From Candidatus Planktophila lacus (GTDB lineage: Bacteria > Actinomycetota > Actinomycetes > Nanopelagicales > Nanopelagicaceae), in NCBI RefSeq assembly GCF_002288385.1, contig NZ_CP016783.1, positions 434,001-498,000 on the forward strand: DNA of 64,000 bases, written 5' to 3'. The notes under the pieces were generated by a model. It ran no database searches and was not told the origin of the DNA. It saw only the letters and a program-made list of their open reading frames with translations. Made by a program: the position numbers and the translations under genes. Shown in pieces: positions 1 to 9,243 of this stretch (position 1 is the first letter of the stretch; every line of letters starts with the position of its first letter).

Positions 1-1503
1 GAGGCTGTTGCTACATCAGCAACACTCACTCCAATCACCTCAGCCGGCGACATGATCGGCACCTACCTAGTTCCAGGAATTCCTGACGGATTAGGTGCAA
101 TCAAGAACGGAAACTCACTTCGCATCATTACAAACCACGAGTGGAGCGCAACTAACGCTGTTGCTGCAGGTCGCACAACTGCTGGTGGCCTCGTTTCAGG
201 TTCATTCTTGAGCGATATGACCTACGACATCGCATCAAATAAGGTGACCAAGGCTGTTGATCTATTTAAAGATGTCGTTTGGTATGACTACGCAACCGGC
301 AAGTACGGGCAGAACCCAGGCGCTCCTGCAAGTGCTGCGGTTAAGGATTCATTCGGAACCCTAAATCACTCTTATCTACTTAATCGTTTCTGCTCAGGCT
401 CCCTAGCTCCAGCAGGATCATTCTTTGACAAGACATCTGGCTTCGGCGTTAACGATGCAGTGTTTCTTGCCGGAGAAGAAGGCGGAGATGAATCTCGCGC
501 ATTCGCAACAAACTTAACAACTGGTCAACTAGTTCAGCTTCCAGCTCTTGGGTTGGCTGCTTGGGAAAACGTCATCCCTGCGCCAACTAAGGGTAAGACA
601 ACTGTGCTTATGACCAACGAAGATGGCGCTGCGACAGATAGCCAGCAATGGATGTACGTCGGAACAAAGACCAAGACTGGTGCCTGGTATGAAAAAGCGG
701 GCTTTACAAATGGAAAGTCATACGTTCTAGCAGCGGCTGCAGATGCAGTTGTAGCAAACGACAATGAAATCCGCACAAAGTACGGAAAGAACAAACCTTT
801 CCCAATCACATTCGCTGAAGTGAACACGAAGGCAAATGGTAAGGATCAGAATATCGAAGCCAACGCTAAGGGTATTGAACTCTCACGCGTTGAAGATGGT
901 CACTTTGATCCAAATAAGCCAAATGATTACTACTTCGTAACAACTGAATCAAATAAGGATCCAAAGGCAACTGCTGCTAACCCAGCAACTCCAACAGTTT
1001 CACGTGATGGTGGAGCCCTATGGCGCATACGTTTCAAGGATGTTTCAAAGCCACTAAGCGGCGCAACTCTAGAGATGTTGCTTGATGGTTCAGAAGATAT
1101 CTACATGTCAAAGCCAGATAACATTGCAGTAGATTCACTTGGAAACGTCCTAATCCAAGAAGATCCAGGCAACAATGCACACGTTGCACGTATCGTTTCT
1201 TACCGCATTAGTGATGGCAAGCTAGCAACAATTGCTCAATTCGACTCAAAGTACTTCGATTCAACTCGCCCTAACTACATCACTCAAGATGAAGAATCAT
1301 CGGGAATTATCGAGGTCAGCAATGAATTGCGTACTTCAAAGAACGATAAGGCTAGTTACTACATGTATGTAGCTCAGATCCACGCAACACCTGCAAAGGC
1401 TCGTCCAGATATGGCTGCAGATGATGCAACCCTGGCCAAGGCTATTGAAGGTGGACAGTGGTACATCTTGAAGATTACGAACTGGACTGACGTCTACAAG
1501 TAA
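1..1503 (+). CDS. Secreted PhoX/DUF839-like protein, 5' partial
   Basis: The frame is open from base 1, so the true start and any signal peptide lie upstream of the window. About 500 residues are visible. The sequence has the feel of a beta-propeller of the PhoX/DUF839 group: an early NHEWS segment, AGEEGGDESRAF, WENVIPAP, VEDGHFDP and a late PDNIAVDSLGNVLIQEDPG block like the PDNL-x-D-x-G-N-L-W-I-x-ED block of PhoX enzymes. Members are exported calcium-dependent phosphatases or uncharacterised relatives. Phosphatase activity is inferred only. The gene ends at a strong terminator shared with the convergent SDR gene. Confidence 0.6.
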   Translation, partial: EAVATSATLTPITSAGDMIGTYLVPGIPDGLGAIKNGNSLRIITNHEWSATNAVAAGRTTAGGLVSGSFLSDMTYDIASNKVTKAVDLFKDVVWYDYATGKYGQNPGAPASAAVKDSFGTLNHSYLLNRFCSGSLAPAGSFFDKTSGFGVNDAVFLAGEEGGDESRAFATNLTTGQLVQLPALGLAAWENVIPAPTKGKTTVLMTNEDGAATDSQQWMYVGTKTKTGAWYEKAGFTNGKSYVLAAAADAVVANDNEIRTKYGKNKPFPITFAEVNTKANGKDQNIEANAKGIELSRVEDGHFDPNKPNDYYFVTTESNKDPKATAANPATPTVSRDGGALWRIRFKDVSKPLSGATLEMLLDGSEDIYMSKPDNIAVDSLGNVLIQEDPGNNAHVARIVSYRISDGKLATIAQFDSKYFDSTRPNYITQDEESSGIIEVSNELRTSKNDKASYYMYVAQIHATPAKARPDMAADDATLAKAIEGGQWYILKITNWTDVYK

Positions 1504-1525
1504 TACTTTCTTGCGAGGGATAAGG

Positions 1526-1553
1526 AAAGAGGCCAGACGATCCTGGCCTCTTT
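1526..1553. terminator. Bidirectional rho-independent terminator
   Basis: A perfect 11-bp stem (AAAGAGGCCAG with its complement) and a 6-base loop are followed by a T-rich run on the plus strand and by TTTCC on the minus strand. It sits between the stop codons of the PhoX-like gene and the convergent SDR gene. Confidence 0.85.
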
Positions 1554-1561
1554 TCTTTTGC

Positions 1562-2266
1562 TTACCAAGAGCTTGTGCCTAGGCCACCATCGAAGTCGTA
1601 AGTACTTCCGGTAGCCCAGGCATTTGCATCAGATAATAAAAATTCCGTAACTCCGACAACTTCACTAGCTGATGCATAACGTCCTAGCGGTGTTGCAGCC
1701 TTCCAAGCAGCAACGCCTTCTGGCCATGCTTGATCAATTCCGTCACGACCGATTAAACCTAAACGCAGACCAAGTACGCGCATCGGTGCATGTGCACGAG
1801 ATGCTGAACGAGTTAAGACATCTAACGCCGCCTTACTTGCGCCATAAATTTCATGGCCCGCACGTGGGTTAAGCCCTTCAACTGATGAGATATTTAAGAC
1901 AACCTGCACTCCTGATTTCGCTGCTTCATCGATAATCTCTTTTGGCGCATCAACGTTGATTCGCATCATAAGTTCTATTTCAGAGCGCGATGCCGCAGCA
2001 GGATCGAGGATCGCTTGGTTAGCCGCATTATTGATTACATAATCTAACTTTCCTGCACGAGCGAGTGCCTCTTGCACTAGCGAATTTCCTGATTTAGTAA
2101 CCGATAGATCTTCGGCAATGACATGTAAATTTGGACGGGCGTGGATCTCGCCAGTATTTACTTGGGCGCAGACGGTGAAGCCAAGTTCTAGAAAGCGATC
2201 AACGTAGGAGCGCCCGATAAAGCCCGAGGCACCGGTGATTAGGATGCTGTTGCCAGCAAAGTTCAT
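1562..2266 (-). CDS. SDR family NAD(P)-dependent oxidoreductase
   Basis: A 234-aa classical short-chain dehydrogenase. Visible motifs are the Rossmann nucleotide loop ITGASGFIG near the N terminus, NNAA in the centre, a serine in NISS and the catalytic YGASK. The C terminus ATGSTYDFDGG is the usual SDR ending. Its ATG overlaps the stop of the upstream amidohydrolase (ATGA), so it is translated as the last gene of the nucleoside salvage operon. The substrate is not evident; a role in oxidising a sugar or nucleoside product is a guess from context. Confidence 0.85.
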   Translation of the reverse strand: MNFAGNSILITGASGFIGRSYVDRFLELGFTVCAQVNTGEIHARPNLHVIAEDLSVTKSGNSLVQEALARAGKLDYVINNAANQAILDPAAASRSEIELMMRINVDAPKEIIDEAAKSGVQVVLNISSVEGLNPRAGHEIYGASKAALDVLTRSASRAHAPMRVLGLRLGLIGRDGIDQAWPEGVAAWKAATPLGRYASASEVVGVTEFLLSDANAWATGSTYDFDGGLGTSSW

Positions 2267-3561
2267 CGAAGTGGGTCCAGCGCTTTTACTCGATGATTTA
2301 CCCGCTTAATCAAATCTGTTAGATCGATCTTGGTGCTGGTTCGGTTAGCAACTACTTGATCACCTGCAACCCAGACATCTGTAACATCGCCACGGCCTGC
2401 TGCAAAGACTAAGAGCGCGTTGACATCATGCACTGGCGTTAAATGTGCGGCGTGAAGATCAATGGCAATGAGATCTGCCTCTTTACCGATCTCGATACTT
2501 CCTACTCGGTCGGCTAGACCAACCGCATGCGCTGCTTCGATAGTTGCCGCACGCACAATTGATATCAGGTCAACATCGGCAGGGGATTGGCGAAGGGCAA
2601 CAACGTGGGCTGCCATACGCATTACTGAGAACATATCTAGATCATTAGATGAAGAACATGAATCTGTGCCCAGGCCAACTTTGATGCCAGCTTTACGTAG
2701 GTCATTAAAGCGCGCAAGGCCTGAGCCAAGTTTTAAATTACTGCCCGGGCAATGGCCAACTGATGCGCCTTTACTTGCCGCAATCGCCATATCGGAATCT
2801 GATAAATGCACGCCGTGTCCGAAGATAGTTGGGACATCCAAGATGCCGGTATCGCGACAAACTTCGGTAGGAGTCTTGCCATAACGCGTTGCCACATCAT
2901 CGTTTTCTGCTTGTGTTTCCGAGACATGTAAGTGAATACGTGCGCCAAGTTCTTTAGCGATTGCAGCCACCTGCGTCAAGTTTTCTGGTGAATCTGTATA
3001 AGTTGAATGCGGCATTAAATATGTTGGAATATATGGGCCGCCGATTTCAGCAAGTACGGCCTTCCACTGGTGTGCTCGTTCGATGCGTTGCTCCCATTGC
3101 AGACCATCTAGGCCTGGGAAATCAAAGAAGATTGGCCCTGCGATATGGCGAAGGCCAACGCGCACTGCGCCACGATGTGTTGCGGCAGGATTTAAATACA
3201 TATCCATCGTGGTTGTTGTGCCAGATAGCAAAGCTTCTAGCGCGCCGAGTTCGGTACCGAGTTCGCAGGTTGCCTCATCCATGATCTCACCTTCAGCGGC
3301 CCAGACGCGTTCTAGAAAACCTTGCAGGTTTACGCCCTCTGCCCAACCGCGCAATAGCGACATTCCTAAATGGGTATGGCTATTGATTAAACCTGGTGCG
3401 ATCAACTTGCCCGACGCATCATAACTTTTAGTTGCAGCAGGTTTATCTGTACCGATATATGCAATCTTGCCGTCTTTGATACCGATCGAGATATTTTCTA
3501 AGATCTCATCGCTACCGTTAGAGGTTACTGCGTACCGCGCATTGGTGATTAATAGATCCAT
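2263..3561 (-). CDS. Amidohydrolase, MTA/SAH (or other nucleoside) deaminase-like
   Basis: A 432-aa metal-dependent amidohydrolase of the TrzA/AtzB/MtaD group. Metal ligands and signatures are visible in order: APGLINSHTHLGMSLLRG (HxH), PHSTYT, IHLHVSE, IFGHGVHL and GLGTDSCSSSNDLDM (catalytic Asp). This arrangement is that of 5-methylthioadenosine/S-adenosylhomocysteine deaminases, which release ammonia from the adenine ring. The neighbour upstream is a methylthio-nucleoside phosphorylase and the rest of the operon imports nucleosides, which supports a nucleoside deaminase. Guanine- or cytosine-type deaminase activity remains possible. The stop overlaps the start of the SDR gene. Confidence 0.8.
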   Translation of the reverse strand: MDLLITNARYAVTSNGSDEILENISIGIKDGKIAYIGTDKPAATKSYDASGKLIAPGLINSHTHLGMSLLRGWAEGVNLQGFLERVWAAEGEIMDEATCELGTELGALEALLSGTTTTMDMYLNPAATHRGAVRVGLRHIAGPIFFDFPGLDGLQWEQRIERAHQWKAVLAEIGGPYIPTYLMPHSTYTDSPENLTQVAAIAKELGARIHLHVSETQAENDDVATRYGKTPTEVCRDTGILDVPTIFGHGVHLSDSDMAIAASKGASVGHCPGSNLKLGSGLARFNDLRKAGIKVGLGTDSCSSSNDLDMFSVMRMAAHVVALRQSPADVDLISIVRAATIEAAHAVGLADRVGSIEIGKEADLIAIDLHAAHLTPVHDVNALLVFAAGRGDVTDVWVAGDQVVANRTSTKIDLTDLIKRVNHRVKALDPLR

Positions 3562-3574
3562 ATTATATTTTCAA

Positions 3575-4315
3575 CTACGAAGCCAGGATTTTTATCGCAC
3601 CATCAATGATCGTGATTACATTTCCTGCACAACCCTTGATGACTTCACCGACGCCTTCATGGCTAATCTCTTCCTTAGAAAGGCCTGCTGCCGGGTTGGC
3701 AACAGCTGCGATTGCGGCGTAACGAAGCCCTGCTTCACGTGCCAACGTAGCTTCAGGTACACCAGTCATTCCAACCACGGTTACACCCAACATGGCGCAC
3801 ATGCGGATTTCAGCTGGTGATTCAAAACGAGGACCGTTATAGACGGCGTAGATTCCACCTTCGTGCAATTTAATATCAGACTTCTTTGCAGATTTCGCAA
3901 GAGCTTTTTGAATCTTCTTGTCATAGATATAGGTCATATCAATATGCTGAACGCCACCTTCTTGAACGCCATCAAAGAAGGTATCTGCGCGACCATGAGT
4001 GAAGTCGATGAAATCATCAACTAACTGCAAGGCACCTGGCTTTAACTTCTTATCGACGCCGCCAACTACATTTACACCGATAACGAGCTCTGCACCCCAG
4101 TTCTTTAGCGCTTGGATATTTGCGCGGTAGTTAACTTGGCTAGGTGGCACGGTGTGGTTAACGCCATGGCGAGTTAAGAAAGCAACTTCTGCGCCATGCC
4201 ATTTTCCAGTTGTGATAACTGCCTGGCCGTAAGTGGTATCGACAGTTGTAGGGGATTGGCCTTCGAGCGCCGGCAGATTGTAGAAACCTGTGCCAGCGAT
4301 TATTGCGATCTTCAA
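3575..4315 (-). CDS. S-methyl-5'-thioadenosine/thioinosine phosphorylase (PNP/MTAP family)
   Basis: A 246-aa trimeric-type purine nucleoside phosphorylase of the MTAP branch. It cleaves a nucleoside with phosphate to free base and (methylthio)ribose-1-phosphate. Motifs: GTGFYN at the N terminus (phosphate), TRHGVNHTVPPSQVNYRAN, YNGPRFESPAEIRM and VGMTGVPEATLAREAGL. In the base-recognition segment it reads VANPAAG, with Asn where adenine-specific MTAP has Asp, which suggests a 6-oxopurine (thioinosine or inosine) substrate. That fits the deaminase encoded next. It follows the ABC ATPase by 4 bases. Confidence 0.85.
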   Translation of the reverse strand: MKIAIIAGTGFYNLPALEGQSPTTVDTTYGQAVITTGKWHGAEVAFLTRHGVNHTVPPSQVNYRANIQALKNWGAELVIGVNVVGGVDKKLKPGALQLVDDFIDFTHGRADTFFDGVQEGGVQHIDMTYIYDKKIQKALAKSAKKSDIKLHEGGIYAVYNGPRFESPAEIRMCAMLGVTVVGMTGVPEATLAREAGLRYAAIAAVANPAAGLSKEEISHEGVGEVIKGCAGNVITIIDGAIKILAS

Positions 4316-4319
4316 TTTA

Positions 4320-5828
4320 TTACTCCTTAAGACCGGCCATTAGACGGCCGATGTAGTTGCGATCCGCATCTTTGGAGTCAACGATCGCAACGATCTTTCC
4401 ACCCGACATAACCGCGATGCGGTCTGAGAGGGAGAGAATTTCATCGAGTTCGGCAGATACCAAAAGTACGCCAGCGCCGTTATCGCGCGCTGAAATTAAC
4501 TGGTTATGGATAAATTCAATCGAACCAACATCCACACCACGCGTTGGTTGAGCGGCAACCAACACTGGAAGTTCTTGGCTTAGTTCGCGAGCAACAACAA
4601 CTTTCTGCTTATTTCCACCAGAGAGTGAACTCGCTTGATTAAAGGCTGAAGGTGTGCGGATATCGAACTTCTCAACAAGTTGTTCGGCATTCTTAGCAAC
4701 TTCGCCAAGGTTTCGAATCCAACCTTTAGCAAAAGGCGCTTGATCGAATTGGTTTAACACCAAGTTATCGGCGATCGAGTAATTAGCGACTAGACCATGC
4801 TTTTCACGATCTTCAGGTACATGTGAAATACCGGCTTCGTGTACTGAATGTGGGGCCATATCTCTAGAAGCAACGCCGCTGATTAGAACTTCGCCTGCCT
4901 CGCGATGGCGCATACCGCAAATTGCTTCGACTAATTCGCGCTGACCATTTCCTTCCACGCCTGCAACACCAAGAATCTCGCCTTTATGAAGTACGAGATC
5001 TACTCCCTTAACTGACAAGATCTTGCGATCATCGCGAACTTGTAGCCCTTTAACTTCTAGAACTACTGCGCCGCGCTTAGCCTCAGTGCGATTGACCTGC
5101 AGAACAACAGAGCGCCCCACCATCATCTGCGCCAAGCCTGCTTCGTCGGTCTCTTTAGGAGTTGTTGTTCCGACTAGCTTTCCACCGCGTAAGACGACTA
5201 CGCGATCGGCTACAGCCATAACTTCGTGGAGTTTGTGGGTAATCAAGACCACGCCAACACCTGATTTAGCGAGGTTACGAATAACACCTAATAGTTCATC
5301 GATCTCTTGTGGAGTTAGAACTGCAGTTGGCTCGTCGAGAATCAAAAGCTTTACATCTTTACGCAGCGCCTTAAGAATTTCCACGCGCTGCTGCATACCA
5401 ACTGGCAGATCTTCGATTACCGCATCAGGATCTACTTCAAGGCCATAACGCTTTGATAGCGCGATAATTTCTGCGCGTGCTGCCTTCTGATTGATAAATA
5501 ATCCGCGCTTTGGTTCATCTCCCAAGATCAAGTTTTCAGCAACAGTCATAACCGGTACCAACTGGAAGTGCTGGTGAACCATACCGACGCCACGTGAGAT
5601 AACTCCTGCGGTATCGCCGAAGACGATTGGAGTGCCACCGATCTTGATCTCGCCAGAATCTGGCTTAATCAAACCGAATACTGCTTTTAGCAACGTTGAT
5701 TTACCAGCACCATTTTCGCCAAGCAGTGCAACAACTTCGCCAGCGTTAACAGTTAGCGAAACATTGTCATTTGCAACAACTCCGGGATAGCGCTTGGTTA
5801 CGCCAGTTACTTCAAGAAGAGCGCTCAT
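4320..5828 (-). CDS. Nucleoside ABC transporter, double ATPase subunit
   Basis: A 502-aa protein with two fused ABC domains, as in RbsA and in the NupO/YufO type of nucleoside importers. The first domain is complete: Walker A GENGAGKST (residues 37-45), a degenerate signature LPVGMQQRVE and Walker B LLILDEPTAVLT. The second has a weakened Walker A (GVEGNGQREL), a canonical LSGGNKQK signature and QPTRGVDVG. This one-active-site layout is normal for the family. It powers import through the two permeases encoded directly upstream (2-base gap). Confidence 0.92.
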   Translation of the reverse strand: MSALLEVTGVTKRYPGVVANDNVSLTVNAGEVVALLGENGAGKSTLLKAVFGLIKPDSGEIKIGGTPIVFGDTAGVISRGVGMVHQHFQLVPVMTVAENLILGDEPKRGLFINQKAARAEIIALSKRYGLEVDPDAVIEDLPVGMQQRVEILKALRKDVKLLILDEPTAVLTPQEIDELLGVIRNLAKSGVGVVLITHKLHEVMAVADRVVVLRGGKLVGTTTPKETDEAGLAQMMVGRSVVLQVNRTEAKRGAVVLEVKGLQVRDDRKILSVKGVDLVLHKGEILGVAGVEGNGQRELVEAICGMRHREAGEVLISGVASRDMAPHSVHEAGISHVPEDREKHGLVANYSIADNLVLNQFDQAPFAKGWIRNLGEVAKNAEQLVEKFDIRTPSAFNQASSLSGGNKQKVVVARELSQELPVLVAAQPTRGVDVGSIEFIHNQLISARDNGAGVLLVSAELDEILSLSDRIAVMSGGKIVAIVDSKDADRNYIGRLMAGLKE

Positions 5829-5830
5829 GG

Positions 5831-6811
5831 TTACTGTCCCTTCTCATATGGTTGACCTTCTGCGGCAGGTGGTCGCACCTTGCCGGCAGAAATTGTTAAG
5901 ACAACGATCGTTAAAACATATGGAAGTGCCGCGGTAAATTGTGAAGGAATATTTACAACCTGATCGATCATCAACTGGCTGGCGTAAGCCTGAGTCAGCC
6001 CGAAGAAGAGCGCTGCCGCAAGTGCACCGAGTGGATTCCAGCGACCGAAGATCATCAAGGCAAGTGCGGTGAAGCCCTTGCCGGCGATAAAGCCGCGTTC
6101 AAATGAACCAACTAGTTCGAGTGCCAGGTATGCGCCAGCAAGTGCACCGATCGCACCTGCGATCGTGACATTTATATAGCGCAGGCGAGCTACTGAAACA
6201 CCTGCAGTGTCAGCGCTAGATGGGTGTTCGCCAACTGCACGAGAGCGCAAGCCCCAAGGCGTGTGATAAATCCCGACATAGAGAATCAGAATTACCGCAA
6301 GACCTATGAAGGTAAGTGCGCCGTGGATAAAGAGAACTTGTCCAAAGAATGGAATCTTGGAGAGAAGTGGAATTTCAAATGATTGGAAGACCGAAGGAAT
6401 TGTCTTTCCCTGAACGTAGAGAAATGAAGTCAGTCCAGTCGCCAAAATATTGATAATAGTTCCGGCGATAATCTGATCCATGCGCCAAGAAACTGCCATC
6501 AACGCCAAGATAAAGCCCATCAGCGCACCAACCATGAGAGCGGCGATGAGTCCGATGACGATGTTTTGAGTCAGATAAGAAACAAAGAAGGCGACGAATG
6601 CTGAGATAAGCATCGTTCCCTCAATACCAATATTTACGATACCGGTACGTTCGCACATGATTCCGACCATCGCTGCGAGTGCAAGGGGGAGTGCGAAAGC
6701 AGTACCTGTTGCGTAAACGGAAGTTGTTATATCTGCGTCACGAGAGTAGAAGAAAGCTGTTGCTGCAACTGCGAGCAAGATATAAATATTGCGCTTGGTG
6801 AGGTGTTTCAT
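5831..6811 (-). CDS. Nucleoside ABC transporter permease 2
   Basis: A 326-aa polytopic membrane protein of the BPD_transp_2 family (YufQ/NupQ type). Hydrophobic segments cover most of the chain. The motif MCERTGIVNIGIEGTMLISAF and the block VGEHPSSADTAGVSVARLRYINV are typical of these permeases. It forms the membrane channel with the neighbouring permease, from which it is separated by 2 bases. Confidence 0.92.
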   Translation of the reverse strand: MKHLTKRNIYILLAVAATAFFYSRDADITTSVYATGTAFALPLALAAMVGIMCERTGIVNIGIEGTMLISAFVAFFVSYLTQNIVIGLIAALMVGALMGFILALMAVSWRMDQIIAGTIINILATGLTSFLYVQGKTIPSVFQSFEIPLLSKIPFFGQVLFIHGALTFIGLAVILILYVGIYHTPWGLRSRAVGEHPSSADTAGVSVARLRYINVTIAGAIGALAGAYLALELVGSFERGFIAGKGFTALALMIFGRWNPLGALAAALFFGLTQAYASQLMIDQVVNIPSQFTAALPYVLTIVVLTISAGKVRPPAAEGQPYEKGQ

Positions 6812-6813
6812 AA

Positions 6814-7902
6814 TTAGTTACCCCATCCGCTAGTCATAGATTTATTTGAGCTGTTTTTAAAGAAACGGGTAATTAAAGGCGCTGTGACAAAGAGCAGAAT
6901 CAGCGCCATCAAGAGATCAACAATTTCTGGGGCAACACCGGCATCAAATTGCATATTGGCAGCACCTGCCCGCATGCCACCAATCAAGATTGCGCCCGGA
7001 ATAATTCCAATCGGATGAACGCGGCCCAGCAGTGCAATTGTGATTCCATCAAATCCCAAACCTAAGTTAAATGCTGGTGCGTAGCGGTAGGTGATACCCA
7101 AAGTTTCGATCGCTCCACCTAATCCAGCTATTGCACCAGATACGACCATCGCTGATACAACTGTGCGCTTTACCGAGATACCTGAATACCAAGCGGCATG
7201 GCGGTTGCGACCAACGGTTTCGATTCGGAAACCGCTGGTTGTGCGACCTAGAACCCACCAGATAAAGACGCCAAGGATTACTGCGATAAAGAATCCTGAA
7301 GGCAAGTTTCCAATGATCGGAAGCCTTGCACTTTCGGCGATCTCTGAAGTTCGCGTTAAGAATTGACCTGGTTCGCGCAATTTTCCTGATGCCAAATAAT
7401 CGGCAATTGCCATCACAATACTGTTAAGCATGATCGTTGTGATAACTTCATGGACACCGCGGTAGGCCTTTAACAGCCCTGAAATTGCAGCAACAATTGA
7501 TCCGAAGAATGCGCCGATTATCAACGCAACTGGAATGTGAATGTAGCCAGGAAGACCATCAAAGGTAACGCCGGCCCAAGCCGCAGCAAGTGAACCAGAG
7601 AGAAGTTGTCCTTGAGCGCCGATATTAAATAAGCCAGCGCGTAAACCAACTGCAACTGCGAGTCCGCTTAAGACAAGAGGAGTTGATTTGCCGAGAGTTG
7701 CTCCAATTCCTTCAATGGAGCCAAAGGCGGTTTTAAAGAGTGACTTGTAAGCAACAACTGGATCGAGTCCTTGCAACTTTATTAATATTCCGCCAATAAA
7801 GAGCGCAATAAAAACTGCAATTATCGGAATCAACCAAGAGCCAACATCAAACTTTTTATCTGTCTTTTCCAGATCGGTTTTTATGGATTTCGTCTCGCTC
7901 AT
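6814..7902 (-). CDS. Nucleoside ABC transporter permease 1
   Basis: A 362-aa polytopic permease (YufP/NupP type). After a charged cytoplasmic N terminus come about nine hydrophobic segments. GLRAGLFNIGAQGQLLSG and ETVGRNRHAAWYSGISVKR are the family's conserved cytoplasmic loops. It is the first gene after the strong hairpin that separates it from the binding-protein gene, so it is expected to be made in smaller amounts than the binding protein. Confidence 0.92.
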   Translation of the reverse strand: MSETKSIKTDLEKTDKKFDVGSWLIPIIAVFIALFIGGILIKLQGLDPVVAYKSLFKTAFGSIEGIGATLGKSTPLVLSGLAVAVGLRAGLFNIGAQGQLLSGSLAAAWAGVTFDGLPGYIHIPVALIIGAFFGSIVAAISGLLKAYRGVHEVITTIMLNSIVMAIADYLASGKLREPGQFLTRTSEIAESARLPIIGNLPSGFFIAVILGVFIWWVLGRTTSGFRIETVGRNRHAAWYSGISVKRTVVSAMVVSGAIAGLGGAIETLGITYRYAPAFNLGLGFDGITIALLGRVHPIGIIPGAILIGGMRAGAANMQFDAGVAPEIVDLLMALILLFVTAPLITRFFKNSSNKSMTSGWGN

Positions 7903-7971
7903 AATTGGCTATCTTATTGGTTTTTTGTAATAAAGAAAGAGGAAGGGAACTTCTAAAGATGGCTGGAGAAA

Positions 7972-8009
7972 TGAAAGAGCGGGTGTGCAAATGCACACCC
8001 GCTCTTTCA
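7972..8009 (-). terminator. Strong intra-operon hairpin (partial terminator)
   Basis: A perfect 17-bp stem with a 4-base loop lies between the binding-protein gene and the first permease gene. The minus-strand 3' arm ends GCTCTTTCA and continues ATTTC, so termination is probably partial. Such hairpins raise binding-protein levels over those of the membrane subunits by terminating or by protecting the upstream mRNA. Confidence 0.8.
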
Positions 8010-8029
8010 ACTAACTCTCAGATTATTAA

Positions 8030-9064
8030 TTAACCCTTGAAGCCAGTTGGGATTGAACCAGCAAGAACGCCAGTTGTTGTCTTCTTCAAACGTACCTTGA
8101 CTGCTGCAGGAACTTTTGAATCCAAGTCGTGGTGTGGTGCGAGACCAACTTGACCTGTGTAGTTTCCGCCCTTGATTGTTCCGGCCTTAGCCTGACCAAC
8201 AAGTGTTGCAACTCCAAGTACTAGCTTCTTCTCTGCAGAAGTTACGAGACATGACTTTGCTTCAGGAACTGTGTAGTACTGATCGATGTCAACACCGATG
8301 CAGAGCGCGCCAGCCTTTTGGGCTACCTTGCCGATAGCACCGTTACCAGTTGATCCACCTGCACCGAAGATAACGTCGTATCCCTGTGTAAGTAGCTGGT
8401 TAGCAGTTGTTGCGCCCCATGCTGGATCTGAGAAAGCGTTATCGCCAGCTGCGTGGTAAACAACAGTTGACTTGATCTTCTTGCTGCGCTGCTTTGCTGC
8501 GTATGCAATTCCGCCTTCGTATCCTTCACCGAACTTGCGAACAGGAAGTACTTCCTTCATACCGAATACTGCGCCGACCTTATTGGTCTTTGTTAGGTAT
8601 CCAGCGAGGTAACCGGCCAAGAAGCCAGCCTTATCTTCGTCGAAGATCAAACCTGTGTAGTTAGTTTCTGTTGATGCGTTGAACTGATCAACACCGATGA
8701 ACTTGATCTTTGGATAAAGCTTTGCAGCAGCTGCTGAAGCATCACCCATCAAGAAGCCGACAGTTACGATTGCGTTGTAACCCTTGTCAGCGAAAAGTTT
8801 GATGTTCTTTGCATAATCTTTTGAATCTGTAGTTTCGATGTACTTAGCGAAACCGCCGGCTTTCTTAGCGCCTGCTACAGCGCCTTCCCATGCTGCTTGG
8901 TTGAATGACTTGTCGTCAATCTTTCCAAGGTCAGTTACGAGACCAACGCAAAATTCGCCAGCCTTACCGCAATCTGCTTCTGTTGTTGCAGCATTTGCTG
9001 GAACAATGAAGCCAACTGTTGCAAGAGCGAGTGCAGCTGTAATGGCTGAAATTCTCTTAATCAA
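8030..9064 (-). CDS. BMP-family nucleoside-binding protein
   Basis: A 344-aa exported binding protein of the BMP (basic membrane protein/PnrA) family, which binds purine nucleosides outside the membrane. The N terminus is a Sec signal (MIKRISAITAALALATVGF..ANAA) without a clear lipobox. The diagnostic LGKIDDKSFNQAAWEGA block follows, and later GAGGSTGNG and IGVDIDQY. The start is TTG, supported by AAGGAG six bases upstream (9071-9076). It is the first gene of the salvage operon. Confidence 0.92.
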   Translation of the reverse strand: MIKRISAITAALALATVGFIVPANAATTEADCGKAGEFCVGLVTDLGKIDDKSFNQAAWEGAVAGAKKAGGFAKYIETTDSKDYAKNIKLFADKGYNAIVTVGFLMGDASAAAAKLYPKIKFIGVDQFNASTETNYTGLIFDEDKAGFLAGYLAGYLTKTNKVGAVFGMKEVLPVRKFGEGYEGGIAYAAKQRSKKIKSTVVYHAAGDNAFSDPAWGATTANQLLTQGYDVIFGAGGSTGNGAIGKVAQKAGALCIGVDIDQYYTVPEAKSCLVTSAEKKLVLGVATLVGQAKAGTIKGGNYTGQVGLAPHHDLDSKVPAAVKVRLKKTTTGVLAGSIPTGFKG

Positions 9065-9231
9065 GTGGAGCTCCTTATATAGACGCGGTCGATTAGGGCA
9101 ATCGACCTACAAAACGTTTGTGAGGTAAGAGTAACCGAGCCCAAGAAATGTGCTATTCACTCGCCGTTTTCTGCACGTTAATCTTTATTACGTTTTGATT
9201 AACTTAAACCTTCAACTTGAGGTTTAGGTCC

Positions 9232-9237
9232 TATGAT
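9232..9237 (+). promoter_or_regulatory. -10 box TATGAT, leaderless start
   Basis: TATGAT ends six bases before the ATG at 9244, so transcription should begin at or near the start codon. There is no Shine-Dalgarno sequence. Confidence 0.6.
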
Positions 9238-9243
9238 TTACGC

